Shown: piece by piece, positions 8,126 through 17,804 of the stretch
How positions within the stretch are numbered: position 1 is the first letter of the stretch
Layout: every line of letters begins with the position of its first letter
NCBI GenBank assembly: GCA_045534635.1
Contig: JAZSKB010000039.1
Location: forward strand, 83,805-147,804
Reading direction: 5' to 3'
Length of the DNA stretch: 64,000 nucleotides
DNA from: UBA1205 sp045534635
GTDB lineage: Bacteria > Bacteroidota > Bacteroidia > Bacteroidales > WCHB1-69
Notes under the pieces: model-generated
Database searches by the model: none
The model's input: only the letters and a program-made list of their open reading frames with translations
Told to the model about the DNA's origin: nothing
Position numbers and translations under genes: made by a program

Positions 8126-9343
8126 ATGGATAAAGAGTTTAAATTCAACACAATAGAAGAAGCCATAGAAGATTTTAAAGTTGGTAATTTTGTTATAGTT
8201 GTCGATGATGAAGACCGAGAAAACGAAGGAGATTTCATTATTGCCGCCGAAAAAATTACTGCAGAAAAAGTAAATTTTATGCTCCAATATGGTCGTGGGG
8301 TGTTATGCGTACCATTAACAGAAGACCGTTGTAAAGCATTAGACTTAGAAATGCAAGTCAACAACAACACCTCTTTATTGGGAACTCCATTCACTGTCAC
8401 CGTTGATTTATTAGATAATAGTTGTACAACAGGAGTTTCTATGCACGATAGAGCCATGACAATCAAAGCATTGGCAAACCCAAATACTAAAGCTGAACAT
8501 TTGGGACGTCCCGGACATATCAATCCATTACGTGCAAAAAATGGTGGAGTATTAGTTCGTGCTGGTCATACCGAAGCCGCTATCGATTTAGCAAGAATAG
8601 CAGGAATGCAACCAGCAGCAGCCCTTATAGAAATTATCAATCCCGATGGTACTATGGCTCGACTTCCTCAACTGATAGAAGTAGCCAAAAAATACAATAT
8701 GAAATTAATCTCTATTCAAGATTTAATTGCATATCGCGTTCGTAAAGAAACACTTATCCGTAGAGAAGAAGAAGTAAATTTACCAACTCGTTGGGGAAAT
8801 TTTAAACTAATAGCCTATACTCAACTCAATAATAACAATACTCATCTTGTACTCAAAAAAGGTGAATGGAATGATAATGAAGAAATTTTAGTACGAGTAC
8901 ATTCTTCTTGTGCTACTGGAGATATTCTTGGCTCTTGCAAATGCGACTGCGGAGACCAACTCCATAAAGCAATGGAAATGGTAAATCAAGAAGGTAAAGG
9001 TTTAATTTTATATATGAGTCAAGAAGGAAGAGGTATTGGACTTGTCAATAAATTGAAAGCATACCATTTGCAAGAATTAGGTCGAGATACCGTAGAAGCA
9101 AATATAGAATTAGGTTTTCGTGCCGATGAACGCGATTATGGTATCGGTGCCCAAATATTAAAAGATTTACATGCTACAAAAATTCGATTGCTTACCAATA
9201 ACCCAACTAAACGAGCTGGATTGTTGGGTCATGGTATTGAAATTGTTCGTACTGAACCTATTATCATTCAACCTAATAAAGATAATATCAACTATCTAAA
9301 AACAAAACAATCGAAAATGGGACATAATCTTCATTTAGATTAA
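8126..9343 (+). CDS. ribBA: Bifunctional 3,4-dihydroxy-2-butanone-4-phosphate synthase / GTP cyclohydrolase II
   Basis: A 405-residue riboflavin-pathway enzyme. The N-terminal half has the RibB acidic motif DDEDRENEGD; the C-terminal half has the RibA zinc motif CKCDCGDQL and the SQEGRGIGL loop. The halves respectively make the four-carbon unit from ribulose 5-phosphate and open the GTP ring. The frame is open from 8096, inside the previous gene, but the ATG at 8126 (MDKEFKFNTIEEA) fits the family N-terminus and avoids the overlap. Confidence 0.96.
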   Translation: MDKEFKFNTIEEAIEDFKVGNFVIVVDDEDRENEGDFIIAAEKITAEKVNFMLQYGRGVLCVPLTEDRCKALDLEMQVNNNTSLLGTPFTVTVDLLDNSCTTGVSMHDRAMTIKALANPNTKAEHLGRPGHINPLRAKNGGVLVRAGHTEAAIDLARIAGMQPAAALIEIINPDGTMARLPQLIEVAKKYNMKLISIQDLIAYRVRKETLIRREEEVNLPTRWGNFKLIAYTQLNNNNTHLVLKKGEWNDNEEILVRVHSSCATGDILGSCKCDCGDQLHKAMEMVNQEGKGLILYMSQEGRGIGLVNKLKAYHLQELGRDTVEANIELGFRADERDYGIGAQILKDLHATKIRLLTNNPTKRAGLLGHGIEIVRTEPIIIQPNKDNINYLKTKQSKMGHNLHLD

Positions 9344-9347
9344 TTCT

Positions 9348-10001
9348 ATGGACGAAACATTCAATTTGATTGATACTGCAATACACGATTATTGCGAAAA
9401 TCATACATCCAACGAAGATGATGTTTTGTACGCTCTTTATCGAGAAACAAATCTTAAAACAATAAGACCAAGAATGCTATCTTGTAAAAATCAAGGTACA
9501 TTTTTACAATTAATTAGTCGAATTGTTCGCCCTAAAAGAATTTTAGAATTAGGTACCTATACCGCATATTCTACTATTTGCCTTGCCAAAGGTTTGACCG
9601 ATGATGGACTAATTTACACTATTGAAAAAGATATTGAATTAGAAGATATTATCAGAAAATATCTCCATTTATCAGGAATAAATAATAAAACAAAACTTAT
9701 TTTCGGAAAAGCATTAGATATTATTCCCTCTTTAAACGAAACTTGGGATTTGATTTTTATTGACGCTGATAAAGTAAATTATCTTAACTATTACAAAATG
9801 TTGCTTCCTAATCTTTCTAAAAATGGCATTATGCTGGTTGACAATGTATTATGGAGTGGAAAAGTAATACAACCTATCAAAGATAACGACAAAGATACTA
9901 AAGCGATTTTAGCATTCAATGACTTTGTACAAGCAGATGAAACCGTAAAAAATATGATACTTCCTTTTCGCGACGGAATTATGATGATAGAAAAACAATA
10001 A
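9348..10001 (+). CDS. SAM-dependent O-methyltransferase (caffeoyl-CoA OMT type)
   Basis: A 217-residue class I methyltransferase. The SAM-binding motif ILELGTYTAYST lies near residue 65, and the metal-binding FIDADKVNY motif plus MLVDNVLWSGK are characteristic of the cation-dependent family 3 enzymes. The natural substrate in bacteria is generally unknown. It starts 4 bases after ribBA and is probably co-transcribed. Confidence 0.9.
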   Translation: MDETFNLIDTAIHDYCENHTSNEDDVLYALYRETNLKTIRPRMLSCKNQGTFLQLISRIVRPKRILELGTYTAYSTICLAKGLTDDGLIYTIEKDIELEDIIRKYLHLSGINNKTKLIFGKALDIIPSLNETWDLIFIDADKVNYLNYYKMLLPNLSKNGIMLVDNVLWSGKVIQPIKDNDKDTKAILAFNDFVQADETVKNMILPFRDGIMMIEKQ

Positions 10002-10011
10002 TAAATATCTA

Positions 10012-10512
10012 TTATTCTTGTTTTTTCAATGTATAATATTCTATCATCTTATTATCAAATACTTCTGCAAATTCATTACATAAAATCAACACGCCTTTCG
10101 TATATTTATAGAACATTTTTTGTCCAGAAGATGAAGAAAGTATCACTAAATCATTTTGAATAGAAATATTTCCTTCTTCAAATGTGGTAAATTCCCTTTC
10201 CAAATATATAATCCCCAAAACGAAATGTAACTAATTGTTTTTTAGGCAAAAAATATTTACTACTTGTACATTTCGTTTTATACCCCATAAATAGTTTGAT
10301 GTTAATTTGTATGTATCATTATTACACAATTCCAATTTGACTTCAATTCCCGGACAATCAGCACAAGGCATAATCCCCTCATATATTCCACACAAATCAA
10401 TATGACTGCTATCTTCAATTGAAACTTTATTGTCAATATTATCCGATAATGCCGAATTTGAAGAACAACCAATCAACAAAAAAAACAACGATAACAATAC
10501 TATTAATTTCAT
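10012..10512 (-). pseudogene. NlpE-like lipoprotein gene with two frameshifts
   Basis: The 5' part (ATG at 10512) encodes a lipoprotein signal with lipobox LLIGC (C16) and the NlpE signature GIYEGIMPCADCPG with its CxxC. After TYKLTSNYL the frame is lost near TATTTATGGGG (about 10290). A second frame continues as GYKTKCTSSKYFLPKKQLVT and runs to about 10205. A third then carries EFTTFEEGNISIQNDLVIL to a stop at 10012. The three pieces add up to one NlpE-sized protein. Either the gene is decaying or there are two sequencing errors; both breaks lie in short homopolymers. Confidence 0.7.
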
Positions 10513-10596
10513 ATCACATATTTTTATAAATTTTCAATACAACGTTAAAACAAAAATTTTAGTATTTTTATTTATAAAAATGAAATTCTTGAAAAT

Positions 10597-10630
10597 AAAA
10601 AAACGGAAATTAAAAAATTTCCGTTTTTTA
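10597..10630 (-). terminator. Rho-independent terminator after rplQ
   Basis: AAAACGGAAATT and AATTTCCGTTTT form a long stem with a 4-base loop and flanking A and T runs. It lies 30 bases beyond the rplQ stop and closes the ribosomal cluster. The symmetric A/T flanks could serve either strand. Confidence 0.8.
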
Positions 10631-10660
10631 TTTAAATTTCTACAATAAAAGAATATATTA

Positions 10661-11191
10661 CTATTCTTCTTTTTGAGCTTCGTCTGTTGCAGGAGCTTCA
10701 ACTTCTGCTACAGGTTCTACATTTTCTGCAACTGTTTCTTGTACAGGAGTTTCAACTACTTCTGCTTTTTTCTTACCACCTCTACGAGTTGATTTGGCTT
10801 TCTTTTTACCACCTTTATTTTGTGTGTAATTTTCGTTATAATCAACTAATTCAATGATACACATTTCAGCAGCATCTCCAATACGATACCCTGTACGTAA
10901 AATACGAGTATAACCACCAGGACGATTGGCTACCTTTTGAGATATTTCTCTAAATAATTCGGTCACAGCCTCTTTATTTTGAAGATAACTAAACACAACT
11001 CTACGAGAGTTAGTGGTATCGTCTTTTGATTTTGTAATAAGTGGTTCAATATATTTACGCAAGGATTTAGCCTTAGCTACTGTTGTTGTAATTCTTTTAT
11101 GAAGAATTAGTGAAGTAGCCATGTTTGACATCATCGCTTTACGATGTGCACTTGTCCTTCCTAAATGATTAACTTTTTTCCCGTGTCTCAT
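10661..11191 (-). CDS. rplQ: 50S ribosomal protein L17
   Basis: A 176-residue protein. Residues 1-120 are the L17 core (MRHGKKVNHLGRTSAHRKAM), which binds 23S rRNA near the tunnel exit. The last ~50 residues are an added tail, first lysine-rich (GGKKKAKSTRRGGKKK) then acidic and proline/valine-rich; such tails are common in Bacteroidota L17. It is the last gene of the cluster, 4 bases after rpoA. Confidence 0.97.
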   Translation of the reverse strand: MRHGKKVNHLGRTSAHRKAMMSNMATSLILHKRITTTVAKAKSLRKYIEPLITKSKDDTTNSRRVVFSYLQNKEAVTELFREISQKVANRPGGYTRILRTGYRIGDAAEMCIIELVDYNENYTQNKGGKKKAKSTRRGGKKKAEVVETPVQETVAENVEPVAEVEAPATDEAQKEE

Positions 11192-11195
11192 ATTT

Positions 11196-12188
11196 TTACC
11201 TTTCTATATCCAATTTATATTTTGAAATATTCATTCCGAAATCTAATCCTTTAGATTTCACCAATTCTTCTAATTCGTTTAACGATTTTTTACCAAAATT
11301 TCTAAATTTAAGCAAATCTGCTTTTTGGAACGCAACTAATTCTCCAAGTGTTTCTACTTCTGCTGCTTTCAAGCAATTCAATGCTCTTACAGATAAATCC
11401 ATCTCCGATAATTTAGATTTCAACAATTGGCGAATGTGTAATGAGGCTTCATCAAATTCATTTGCCAATGCAACTTCCTCACTTGAAGATGATATTTTTT
11501 CATCAGAAAATAAAATAAAATGTTGAATCAATACATTTGCTGCTTTTTTCAATGCTTCTTTTGGATGAACAGAACCATCAGTAGTAATTTCAAAAACCAA
11601 TTTTTCAAAATCAGTTTTTTGTTCTACTCGAAATGGTTCAACTCTATACATCACATTTTTTATTGGAGAATGAATAGAATCAATTACTATAACTCCAGGA
11701 GCTTCATGAAGCAATTTGTTTTCTTCTATAGTAACATATCCACGACCCTTATCAATAGTAAGTTCTATGTCTAATTTTACATTAGGTTCCATTGAACAAA
11801 TATGAAGGTCGCTATTAAGCACTTGAAAATTATTTAAAAATTTATTAATATCGCCTGCTACAAACTCATCTTGACCTGTGATAGTAATACGAACTTTTTC
11901 ATTTGTTTGGTCATCGATTTTGCTCTTCAAACGAATTTGTTTTATATTAAGAACAATATCGGTAACATCTTCTATCACACCTGGTATTGTGGCGAATTCA
12001 TGTGCAACACCATCTATTTTTAATGATGTTATTGCAAATCCTTCTAATGATGAAAGCAACACCCTTCGCAGAGCATTTCCTATTGTTTGTCCATAACATG
12101 GCTCAAGAGGACGAAATTCAAAGACACCAAAGGAATCTGTCGATTCTATCATTAGTACTTTATCCGGTTTTTGAAAGGGTATAACCAT
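11196..12188 (-). CDS. rpoA: RNA polymerase alpha subunit
   Basis: A 330-residue subunit. The N-terminal domain (about 1-230, with GQTIGNALRRVLLSSLEG) dimerises and nucleates polymerase assembly. The C-terminal domain (about 255-320, LSVRALNCLKAAEVETLGEL ... NFGKKSLNEL) has the helix-hairpin-helix that contacts UP elements and activators. It lies in the usual alpha-operon position between rpsD and rplQ. Confidence 0.98.
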   Translation of the reverse strand: MVIPFQKPDKVLMIESTDSFGVFEFRPLEPCYGQTIGNALRRVLLSSLEGFAITSLKIDGVAHEFATIPGVIEDVTDIVLNIKQIRLKSKIDDQTNEKVRITITGQDEFVAGDINKFLNNFQVLNSDLHICSMEPNVKLDIELTIDKGRGYVTIEENKLLHEAPGVIVIDSIHSPIKNVMYRVEPFRVEQKTDFEKLVFEITTDGSVHPKEALKKAANVLIQHFILFSDEKISSSSEEVALANEFDEASLHIRQLLKSKLSEMDLSVRALNCLKAAEVETLGELVAFQKADLLKFRNFGKKSLNELEELVKSKGLDFGMNISKYKLDIER

Positions 12189-12245
12189 TATTTTATTATT
12201 TAATTGTTATTAACTATTTTACTTTTATCTATTATTCGTCAATTA

Positions 12246-12848
12246 TTACTTAGAGTACAATTCAACGATTAATTGTTCTTTAATGTTTTCAGGAATTTCT
12301 TCTCTTTCTGGATATTGCATAAATTTTCCTGACATTGAATTAGCATCCCATTCCAACCATGCATAAGCACTTGCATTGCGATGACTCAAAGAATCAACAA
12401 TAACTTCACATGCTTTTGAACGTTCTCTTACTCCTACAACATCTCCTGGTTTTAGAGAATACGATGGTATATTTATAATATTTCCATTTACAAGTATGTG
12501 TCTATGTGATACTAATTGTCTTGCTGCTGCACGTGTAGGAGCAATTCCCAAACGATAAACAACGTTATCTAAACGTGACTCTATCATTTGAAGCAATATT
12601 TCACCTGTGATACCTTTTTTAGCAGAAGCCTTGTGGAAAATATTTTTAAATTGACGTTCTAAAATACCATAAGTATATTTTGCTTTTTGTTTTTGTTTCA
12701 ATTGCTCTCCATATTCTGATAATTTTCCAGAACGTTTGCGAGCACCTTGTGCTCCTCTTCTTTCTTTACTTAAATTTTTATCAGGACCATAGATAGGGTC
12801 GTTGAATTTTCTTGCTATTTTAGTTTTTGGACCAATATATCTTGCCAT
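12246..12848 (-). CDS. rpsD: 30S ribosomal protein S4
   Basis: A 200-residue primary 16S rRNA-binding protein with an S4 RNA-binding domain (SRLDNVVYRLGIAPTRAAAR, about residues 92-155). The N-terminal region lacks the zinc cysteines found in some S4 proteins, so this is the C-minus form. In E. coli S4 represses the alpha operon translationally; whether that holds here cannot be seen. Confidence 0.98.
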   Translation of the reverse strand: MARYIGPKTKIARKFNDPIYGPDKNLSKERRGAQGARKRSGKLSEYGEQLKQKQKAKYTYGILERQFKNIFHKASAKKGITGEILLQMIESRLDNVVYRLGIAPTRAAARQLVSHRHILVNGNIINIPSYSLKPGDVVGVRERSKACEVIVDSLSHRNASAYAWLEWDANSMSGKFMQYPEREEIPENIKEQLIVELYSK

Positions 12849-12881
12849 ATCTTAATTTACTTTAACTGTTAACAAATACCC

Positions 12882-13271
12882 TTATACTCTTCTTCTCTTT
12901 GGAGGTCTACATCCATTATGAGGAAGTGGTGTTACGTCTATTATTTCTGTAACTTCAATACCTGCTGCATTGATAGTTCTAATTGCAGATTCTCTTCCAC
13001 CACCAGGACCTTTAACATAAACCTTCACTCTACGCAAACCCAAATCATAAGCAACTTTTGATGCGTCTTGTGCTGCCATTTGTGCTGCGTATGGAGTATT
13101 CTTTTTAGAACCTCTAAAACCCATTTTTCCAGCAGACGACCATGAAATGGCTTGTCCCATATTGTTTGTCAAAGTAATGATAACATTGTTGAACGAAGCT
13201 TGAATATAAGCCTTACCAACCGCGTCCACTTTTACAACTCTTTTCTTTGTAACTTTTGTCGATTTTGCCAT
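12882..13271 (-). CDS. rpsK: 30S ribosomal protein S11
   Basis: A 129-residue protein of the 30S platform. The conserved GPGGGRESAIR loop and the C-terminal DVTPLPHNGCRPPKRRR signature are complete. Confidence 0.98.
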   Translation of the reverse strand: MAKSTKVTKKRVVKVDAVGKAYIQASFNNVIITLTNNMGQAISWSSAGKMGFRGSKKNTPYAAQMAAQDASKVAYDLGLRRVKVYVKGPGGGRESAIRTINAAGIEVTEIIDVTPLPHNGCRPPKRRRV

Positions 13272-13298
13272 AAATCTTTTCTAATTTTTAATTCTTAA

Positions 13299-13673
13299 TT
13301 ATTTCGTTGCTTTCTTTTTGTTGGCAACAACTTTCTTACGTCCTTTACGTGTACGCGCATTGTTTTTCGTAGATTGTCCACGAAGAGGTAATCCAATACG
13401 ATGACGGATGCCACGATAACAACCAATATCCATTAAACGTTTGATATTCATCTGAACTTCAGAACGAAGAGCTCCTTCTATCTTCATGTCCGCGATGATT
13501 CCACGAATGGCACTGAGTTCATCATCATTCCAATCTTGTACTTTCTTATCAACAGATACATTGGCTTGTGCTAATATCTTCTCAGACGTTGAGCGACCAA
13601 TGCCGTAAATGTAAGTTAAACCTATTACTCCTCTTTTGTTGTTTGGTAAATCAATACCAGCAATTCTTGCCAT
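13299..13673 (-). CDS. rpsM: 30S ribosomal protein S13
   Basis: A 124-residue 30S head protein that contacts the 50S subunit and P-site tRNA. The N-terminus ARIAGIDLPNNKR and the basic C-terminal tail (RTRKGRKKVVANKKKATK) are typical. Confidence 0.98.
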   Translation of the reverse strand: MARIAGIDLPNNKRGVIGLTYIYGIGRSTSEKILAQANVSVDKKVQDWNDDELSAIRGIIADMKIEGALRSEVQMNIKRLMDIGCYRGIRHRIGLPLRGQSTKNNARTRKGRKKVVANKKKATK

Positions 13674-13709
13674 ATAATCTTACTCTTTTTACGTTATTTT
13701 ATCTATTTA

Positions 13710-13826
13710 TTATCCTTGTCTTTGTTTGAATTTAGGATTCTTCTTGTTTATAACATAAACAACTCCTTTGCGACGAACTATCTTACAATCGTCAGATCTT
13801 TTCTTAACTGATGTTCTTACTTTCAT
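13710..13826 (-). CDS. rpmJ: 50S ribosomal protein L36, zinc-free form
   Basis: A 38-residue protein beginning MKVRTSVKKRSDDCKIVRRK and ending NPKFKQRQG, between rpsM and infA as in most bacteria. Only one of the four zinc ligands of the classical form remains (C14), so this is the C-minus type usual for Bacteroidota. It was found by reading the gap between the two neighbouring genes. Confidence 0.96.
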   Translation of the reverse strand: MKVRTSVKKRSDDCKIVRRKGVVYVINKKNPKFKQRQG

Positions 13827-13835
13827 TTTGTATCT

Positions 13836-14057
13836 TTAATTTTTATATCTAAATATAATTCTTGCTTTTGTCAAATCATACATCGACATTTCCATTTTAA
13901 CTTTATCTCCTGGCAATATTTTTATATAGTGCATTCTCATTTTTCCTGACACATGAGCCGTTACTATATGACCATTCTCAAGTTCTACTCGAAACATTGC
14001 GTTTCCAAGAGATTCTTTTACTATTCCATCTTGTTCTATAGCTTCTTGTTTAGCCAT
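13836..14057 (-). CDS. infA: Translation initiation factor IF-1
   Basis: A 73-residue S1/OB-fold protein that binds the 30S A site during initiation. The VELENGHIVTAHVSGKMRM core matches the family. It starts 4 bases after map. Confidence 0.97.
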   Translation of the reverse strand: MAKQEAIEQDGIVKESLGNAMFRVELENGHIVTAHVSGKMRMHYIKILPGDKVKMEMSMYDLTKARIIFRYKN

Positions 14058-14061
14058 TTAA

Positions 14062-14835
14062 TTACTTATTAATTATTTCTTCTACATATTGATATGTTGA
14101 TAACACCTCAGTTCCTCCATCACGGATTGCAACCATGTGTTCATAATGTGCCGATGGCAATCTATCTGCTGTTCGCACTGTCCAACCATCTCTATCTACT
14201 TGAATATTCCTTACTCCTAAATTTATCATCGGCTCTATACAAATTACCATACCTTTTTTCAATTTAGGACCTTTGCCTTTTGTTCCATAATTTGGAACTT
14301 CTGGACTTTCATGTAAGTTACGACCAATACCATGACCTATCATTTCTCTTACAACAGAATATCCAAAACTTTCCACATAACTTTGAATTGCGTAACCAAT
14401 ATCGCCTATTCTATTTCCTTCTACGGCTTGTTCTATGCCATTGTACAACGATTGTTTTGTTTTTTCGCACAAATTACGGATTTCTTCTGCAACATGTCCA
14501 ACACAAAATGTATAGGCATAATCTGCATGAAAACCATTCTTTTTTGCTCCACAATCCACTGAAACAATATCTCCTTCTTTTAATTCATATTGTCCTGGTA
14601 TTCCATGAACAACAACATCATTAACAGAGATACACAATGTAGCAGGATAACCATTATAATTTTTAAAACTTGGCACTGCTCCATTGTCTCGTATAAATGT
14701 TTCAGCAACACTATCCAATGTTGTGCATCTTATTCCTGGTCGAATAAGTTTCGCAACCTCTCCGAGGGTTTTACCAACTATCAAAGAACTTTCTTTTATA
14801 ATCTCTATTTCTCTTTCAGTCTTCAGATGTATCAT
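14062..14835 (-). CDS. map: Methionine aminopeptidase type I
   Basis: A 257-residue metalloprotease that removes the initiator methionine. It shows the substrate-binding histidine in VVVHGIPG, metal-binding aspartates in VSVDCGAKKNGFHADYAYTF, the histidine in GHGIGRNLHESP and the glutamate in CIEPM. The secY-map-infA order is a common Gram-positive and Bacteroidota arrangement. Confidence 0.97.
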   Translation of the reverse strand: MIHLKTEREIEIIKESSLIVGKTLGEVAKLIRPGIRCTTLDSVAETFIRDNGAVPSFKNYNGYPATLCISVNDVVVHGIPGQYELKEGDIVSVDCGAKKNGFHADYAYTFCVGHVAEEIRNLCEKTKQSLYNGIEQAVEGNRIGDIGYAIQSYVESFGYSVVREMIGHGIGRNLHESPEVPNYGTKGKGPKLKKGMVICIEPMINLGVRNIQVDRDGWTVRTADRLPSAHYEHMVAIRDGGTEVLSTYQYVEEIINK

Positions 14836-14847
14836 CTACCAAACGTC

Positions 14848-16218
14848 CTATTGAATATTACGTCCTTTTATACGACCTGATTTTGTTAATCCATCGTAAT
14901 GATGCATCAACAAATGACTTTCTATTTGTTGTAAGGTATCTAAAATTACACCTACCATAATCAATAGAGAAGTTCCTCCAAAGAATTGAGCAAATTGTGA
15001 ATTGATACCCAACAAACGAGCAAATGCAGGCATTATAGCAACAAATGCTAAAAATATAGAACCTGGCAATGTTATTTTTGAAATAATATTGTCTATAAAT
15101 TCTACTGTTTTTTTACCAGGTTTAACCCCAGGAATAAAACCTCCATTTTTCTTCATATCTTCTGCTATTTGCGTTGGATTAAAAGTAATAGCAGTATAGA
15201 AATATGTAAATAATATAATTAGTACTGCAAAAATCAAGTTATACCAAAAACCATTATAGTTTGTCAACGCTGTGGTAAATGCTCCCATTGATTCAGCACT
15301 TGATGAAAATCCAATAATAGTTAATGGTAAAAACATAATCGCTTGTGCAAAAATTATTGGCATAACTCCAGCAGCATTTACTTTTAATGGCAAATATTGT
15401 CTTTGACCTCCATATTGTTTGTTACCTATAATACGTTTTGCATATTGTACAGGAACTTTTCTTGTACCTTGAACCAACAATATCGTAATTAATATTACAA
15501 ACACTAAAAGTAAAATTTCTATCAAGAAAACTACCAATCCACCATTTGTTTCTGCTACTCTTGATATAAATTCTGCAGACAATGCAAAAGGTAAGCGAGC
15601 AATAATACCTACCATAATGATGAGAGAAATACCATTACCTATTCCTTTTTCAGTAATACGTTCTCCCAACCACATAATGAATAATGTACTAGAAACTAAT
15701 ACTATCAAAGATGTGAATATAAACGAAAATGGTAATTGTCCTGTAATTACTTCTCCTGAAATAGTATGAAATACACCCGAAGAGGTTCCGACAGTACGTA
15801 CCATATTAGAAAGATATGCTGGTGCTTGCAATGCTGTTACTGCAATAGTCAAAAGTCGCGTCATTTGCGTAATTTTTTTTCTTCCACTTTCTCCTTCTCG
15901 TTGTAAACGTTGGAAATAAGGGACTACCAAAGTCAATAACTGTACCACAATTGATGCAGAAATATAAGGCATAATACCTAATGCAAAAATTGAGGCATTT
16001 GAGAAAGCACCACCAGAGAACATATCCAACAATCCTAACAACCCTTCACGAGAACTAGAAGTGAATGCAGTTGCTGAAAGTGCATGTACATCTATACCAG
16101 GTAGAGCAATGTACGAACCGATACGATAAATTAATATTATACCTAATGTATAGAGAATGCGTTTACGCAAGTCCTCTATATGATAAATGTTCTTTAATGT
16201 GGCTATAAATCTTCTCAT
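14848..16218 (-). CDS. secY: Protein translocase subunit SecY
   Basis: A 456-residue ten-helix membrane channel of the Sec translocon. It has the N-terminal family signature (RILYTLGIILIYRIGSYIALPG), the plug/TM2 region GIMPYISASIVVQLL and the cytoplasmic loop QYAKRIIGNKQYGGQ. It follows rplO by 2 bases, the usual end of the spc operon. Confidence 0.98.
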   Translation of the reverse strand: MRRFIATLKNIYHIEDLRKRILYTLGIILIYRIGSYIALPGIDVHALSATAFTSSSREGLLGLLDMFSGGAFSNASIFALGIMPYISASIVVQLLTLVVPYFQRLQREGESGRKKITQMTRLLTIAVTALQAPAYLSNMVRTVGTSSGVFHTISGEVITGQLPFSFIFTSLIVLVSSTLFIMWLGERITEKGIGNGISLIIMVGIIARLPFALSAEFISRVAETNGGLVVFLIEILLLVFVILITILLVQGTRKVPVQYAKRIIGNKQYGGQRQYLPLKVNAAGVMPIIFAQAIMFLPLTIIGFSSSAESMGAFTTALTNYNGFWYNLIFAVLIILFTYFYTAITFNPTQIAEDMKKNGGFIPGVKPGKKTVEFIDNIISKITLPGSIFLAFVAIMPAFARLLGINSQFAQFFGGTSLLIMVGVILDTLQQIESHLLMHHYDGLTKSGRIKGRNIQ

Positions 16219-16220
16219 TT

Positions 16221-16667
16221 TTACAATTTTGTTGCTATACCCCCTTGGGCTTCAATTAACTGAATCGCTTTGGCAGAAAATGCATGAGCTTTAACTTCTA
16301 ATTTAGATTTTAATTCTCCTTTTGCTAATATTTTCACCAAATCTTTTTTACCTATTAAACCATTTGCTCTTAAAACATCAATATCTACAACATTCACACC
16401 TTTGTTTTCAGCCAAATATTGTAAAGTTGAAAGATTTACACTAGTGTATTCTTTTCTATTGATATTTCTAAAACCGAATTTAGGCACTCGTCTGTACAAT
16501 GGCATTTGACCACCTTCAAAACCAGATTTACGAGAGTAACCCGAACGCGATTGAGCTCCTTTATGTCCTCTTGTAGAGGTTCCTCCTTTACCAGATCCTT
16601 CTCCTCTACCTATTCTTTTTTCAGCTTTTACTGCTCCATCGGCAGGTTTTAAACTATTTAAATTCAT
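16221..16667 (-). CDS. rplO: 50S ribosomal protein L15
   Basis: A 148-residue late-assembly protein with a glycine- and arginine-rich N-terminal extension (RIGRGEGSGKGGTSTRGHKG) that threads into 23S rRNA, followed by the globular domain. Confidence 0.98.
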   Translation of the reverse strand: MNLNSLKPADGAVKAEKRIGRGEGSGKGGTSTRGHKGAQSRSGYSRKSGFEGGQMPLYRRVPKFGFRNINRKEYTSVNLSTLQYLAENKGVNVVDIDVLRANGLIGKKDLVKILAKGELKSKLEVKAHAFSAKAIQLIEAQGGIATKL

Positions 16668-16693
16668 CTTTCTACGTTTTTCCTAATTTTGTA

Positions 16694-16876
16694 CTAAACT
16701 TCTTCTACTTTCAATAAATGTTTTACCGTTTCTATCATTCCTAAAACTTGTGGTGTTGCCACAACTTCTATAGGACGATTCAACTTATGAATACCTAGTG
16801 CTTCTATGGTTCTTTTTTGCACTTTTGACCTGTCTATTTGACTTTTTACTTGTGTTATTCTTAACTTTTTGTCCAT
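16694..16876 (-). CDS. rpmD: 50S ribosomal protein L30
   Basis: A 60-residue protein with the ferredoxin-like L30 core (ITQVKSQIDRSKVQKRTIEALG). Its place between rpsE and rplO is canonical. Confidence 0.96.
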   Translation of the reverse strand: MDKKLRITQVKSQIDRSKVQKRTIEALGIHKLNRPIEVVATPQVLGMIETVKHLLKVEEV

Positions 16877-16892
16877 CTTTTATCCCTTTCTA

Positions 16893-17402
16893 TTAACCAT
16901 TGAACACTGTATTCAAATCTACACCACGCAATTGTGCTACCATATAAGGGTCTTTCATTTTTGACAAAGCGTTGAATGTGGCTTTTACCACACTATGTGG
17001 GTTGGAAGAACCTTTTGATTTTGCCAACACATTTTTAACTCCAACACTTTCTAAAACAGCACGCATCGCACCACCGGCTATAACTCCAGTACCAGGAGTT
17101 GCTGGTTTCAAGAATACCAACGAACCACTATAACGACCTTCTTGTGCATGTGGTATTGTTCCTTTTAAAACAGGTACACGAATCAAATTTTTCTTCGCAT
17201 CTTCTGTTCCTTTTTGAATAGCCGCTGTTACTTCTTTGGCTTTTCCCAATCCATAACCAACAACACCATCTTCATTACCTATAACCACGATGGCTGAAAA
17301 ACTAAAAGTTCTACCACCTTTGGTAACTTTAGTAACACGTCCTACGTGAACTAATTTTTCCTTGAATTCTATCTCACTTGCTTTTATTCTCTTATCTGAC
17401 AT
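16893..17402 (-). CDS. rpsE: 30S ribosomal protein S5
   Basis: A 169-residue protein with the N-terminal double-stranded RNA-binding-like domain (LVHVGRVTKVTKGGRTFSFS) and the C-terminal domain (GGAMRAVLESVGVKNVLAKS). It helps decoding accuracy and lines the mRNA entry site. Confidence 0.98.
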   Translation of the reverse strand: MSDKRIKASEIEFKEKLVHVGRVTKVTKGGRTFSFSAIVVIGNEDGVVGYGLGKAKEVTAAIQKGTEDAKKNLIRVPVLKGTIPHAQEGRYSGSLVFLKPATPGTGVIAGGAMRAVLESVGVKNVLAKSKGSSNPHSVVKATFNALSKMKDPYMVAQLRGVDLNTVFNG

Positions 17403-17411
17403 AATCCACTT

Positions 17412-17771
17412 TTAGAATTTTAAACCACCTTCTCTGGCTGCTTCTGCCAAAGATTTTACTCTTCCATGATACAAATATCCATTTCTATCGAATACAACAG
17501 TTGTTATACCTGCTGCCAATGCACGATTTGCCAATTCTTGACCAACCAATTTGGCTTGCTCTATCTTCGTTATTTTTTGAGCATTAATTGCTCCCATTGA
17601 AGATGCTGAAGCTACAGTTACACCTAAATCATCATTAATGATTTGAGCATATATTTGTTCATTGCTTCTGAACACTGACAAACGTGGACGTTCAGCAGTA
17701 CCATGCATATTCTTTCTAATTCTATGTTTTATTCTTTCCCTTCTAAATGCTTTACGATTTTTTGTTCCCAT
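17412..17771 (-). CDS. rplR: 50S ribosomal protein L18
   Basis: A 119-residue 5S rRNA-binding protein. The signature RPRLSVFRSNEQIYAQIIND and the C-terminal FDRNGYLYHGRVKSLAEAAREGGL are intact. Confidence 0.98.
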   Translation of the reverse strand: MGTKNRKAFRRERIKHRIRKNMHGTAERPRLSVFRSNEQIYAQIINDDLGVTVASASSMGAINAQKITKIEQAKLVGQELANRALAAGITTVVFDRNGYLYHGRVKSLAEAAREGGLKF

Positions 17772-17804
17772 TCTTTACAGATTTTTTATGTTAACAATCT
17801 AATC

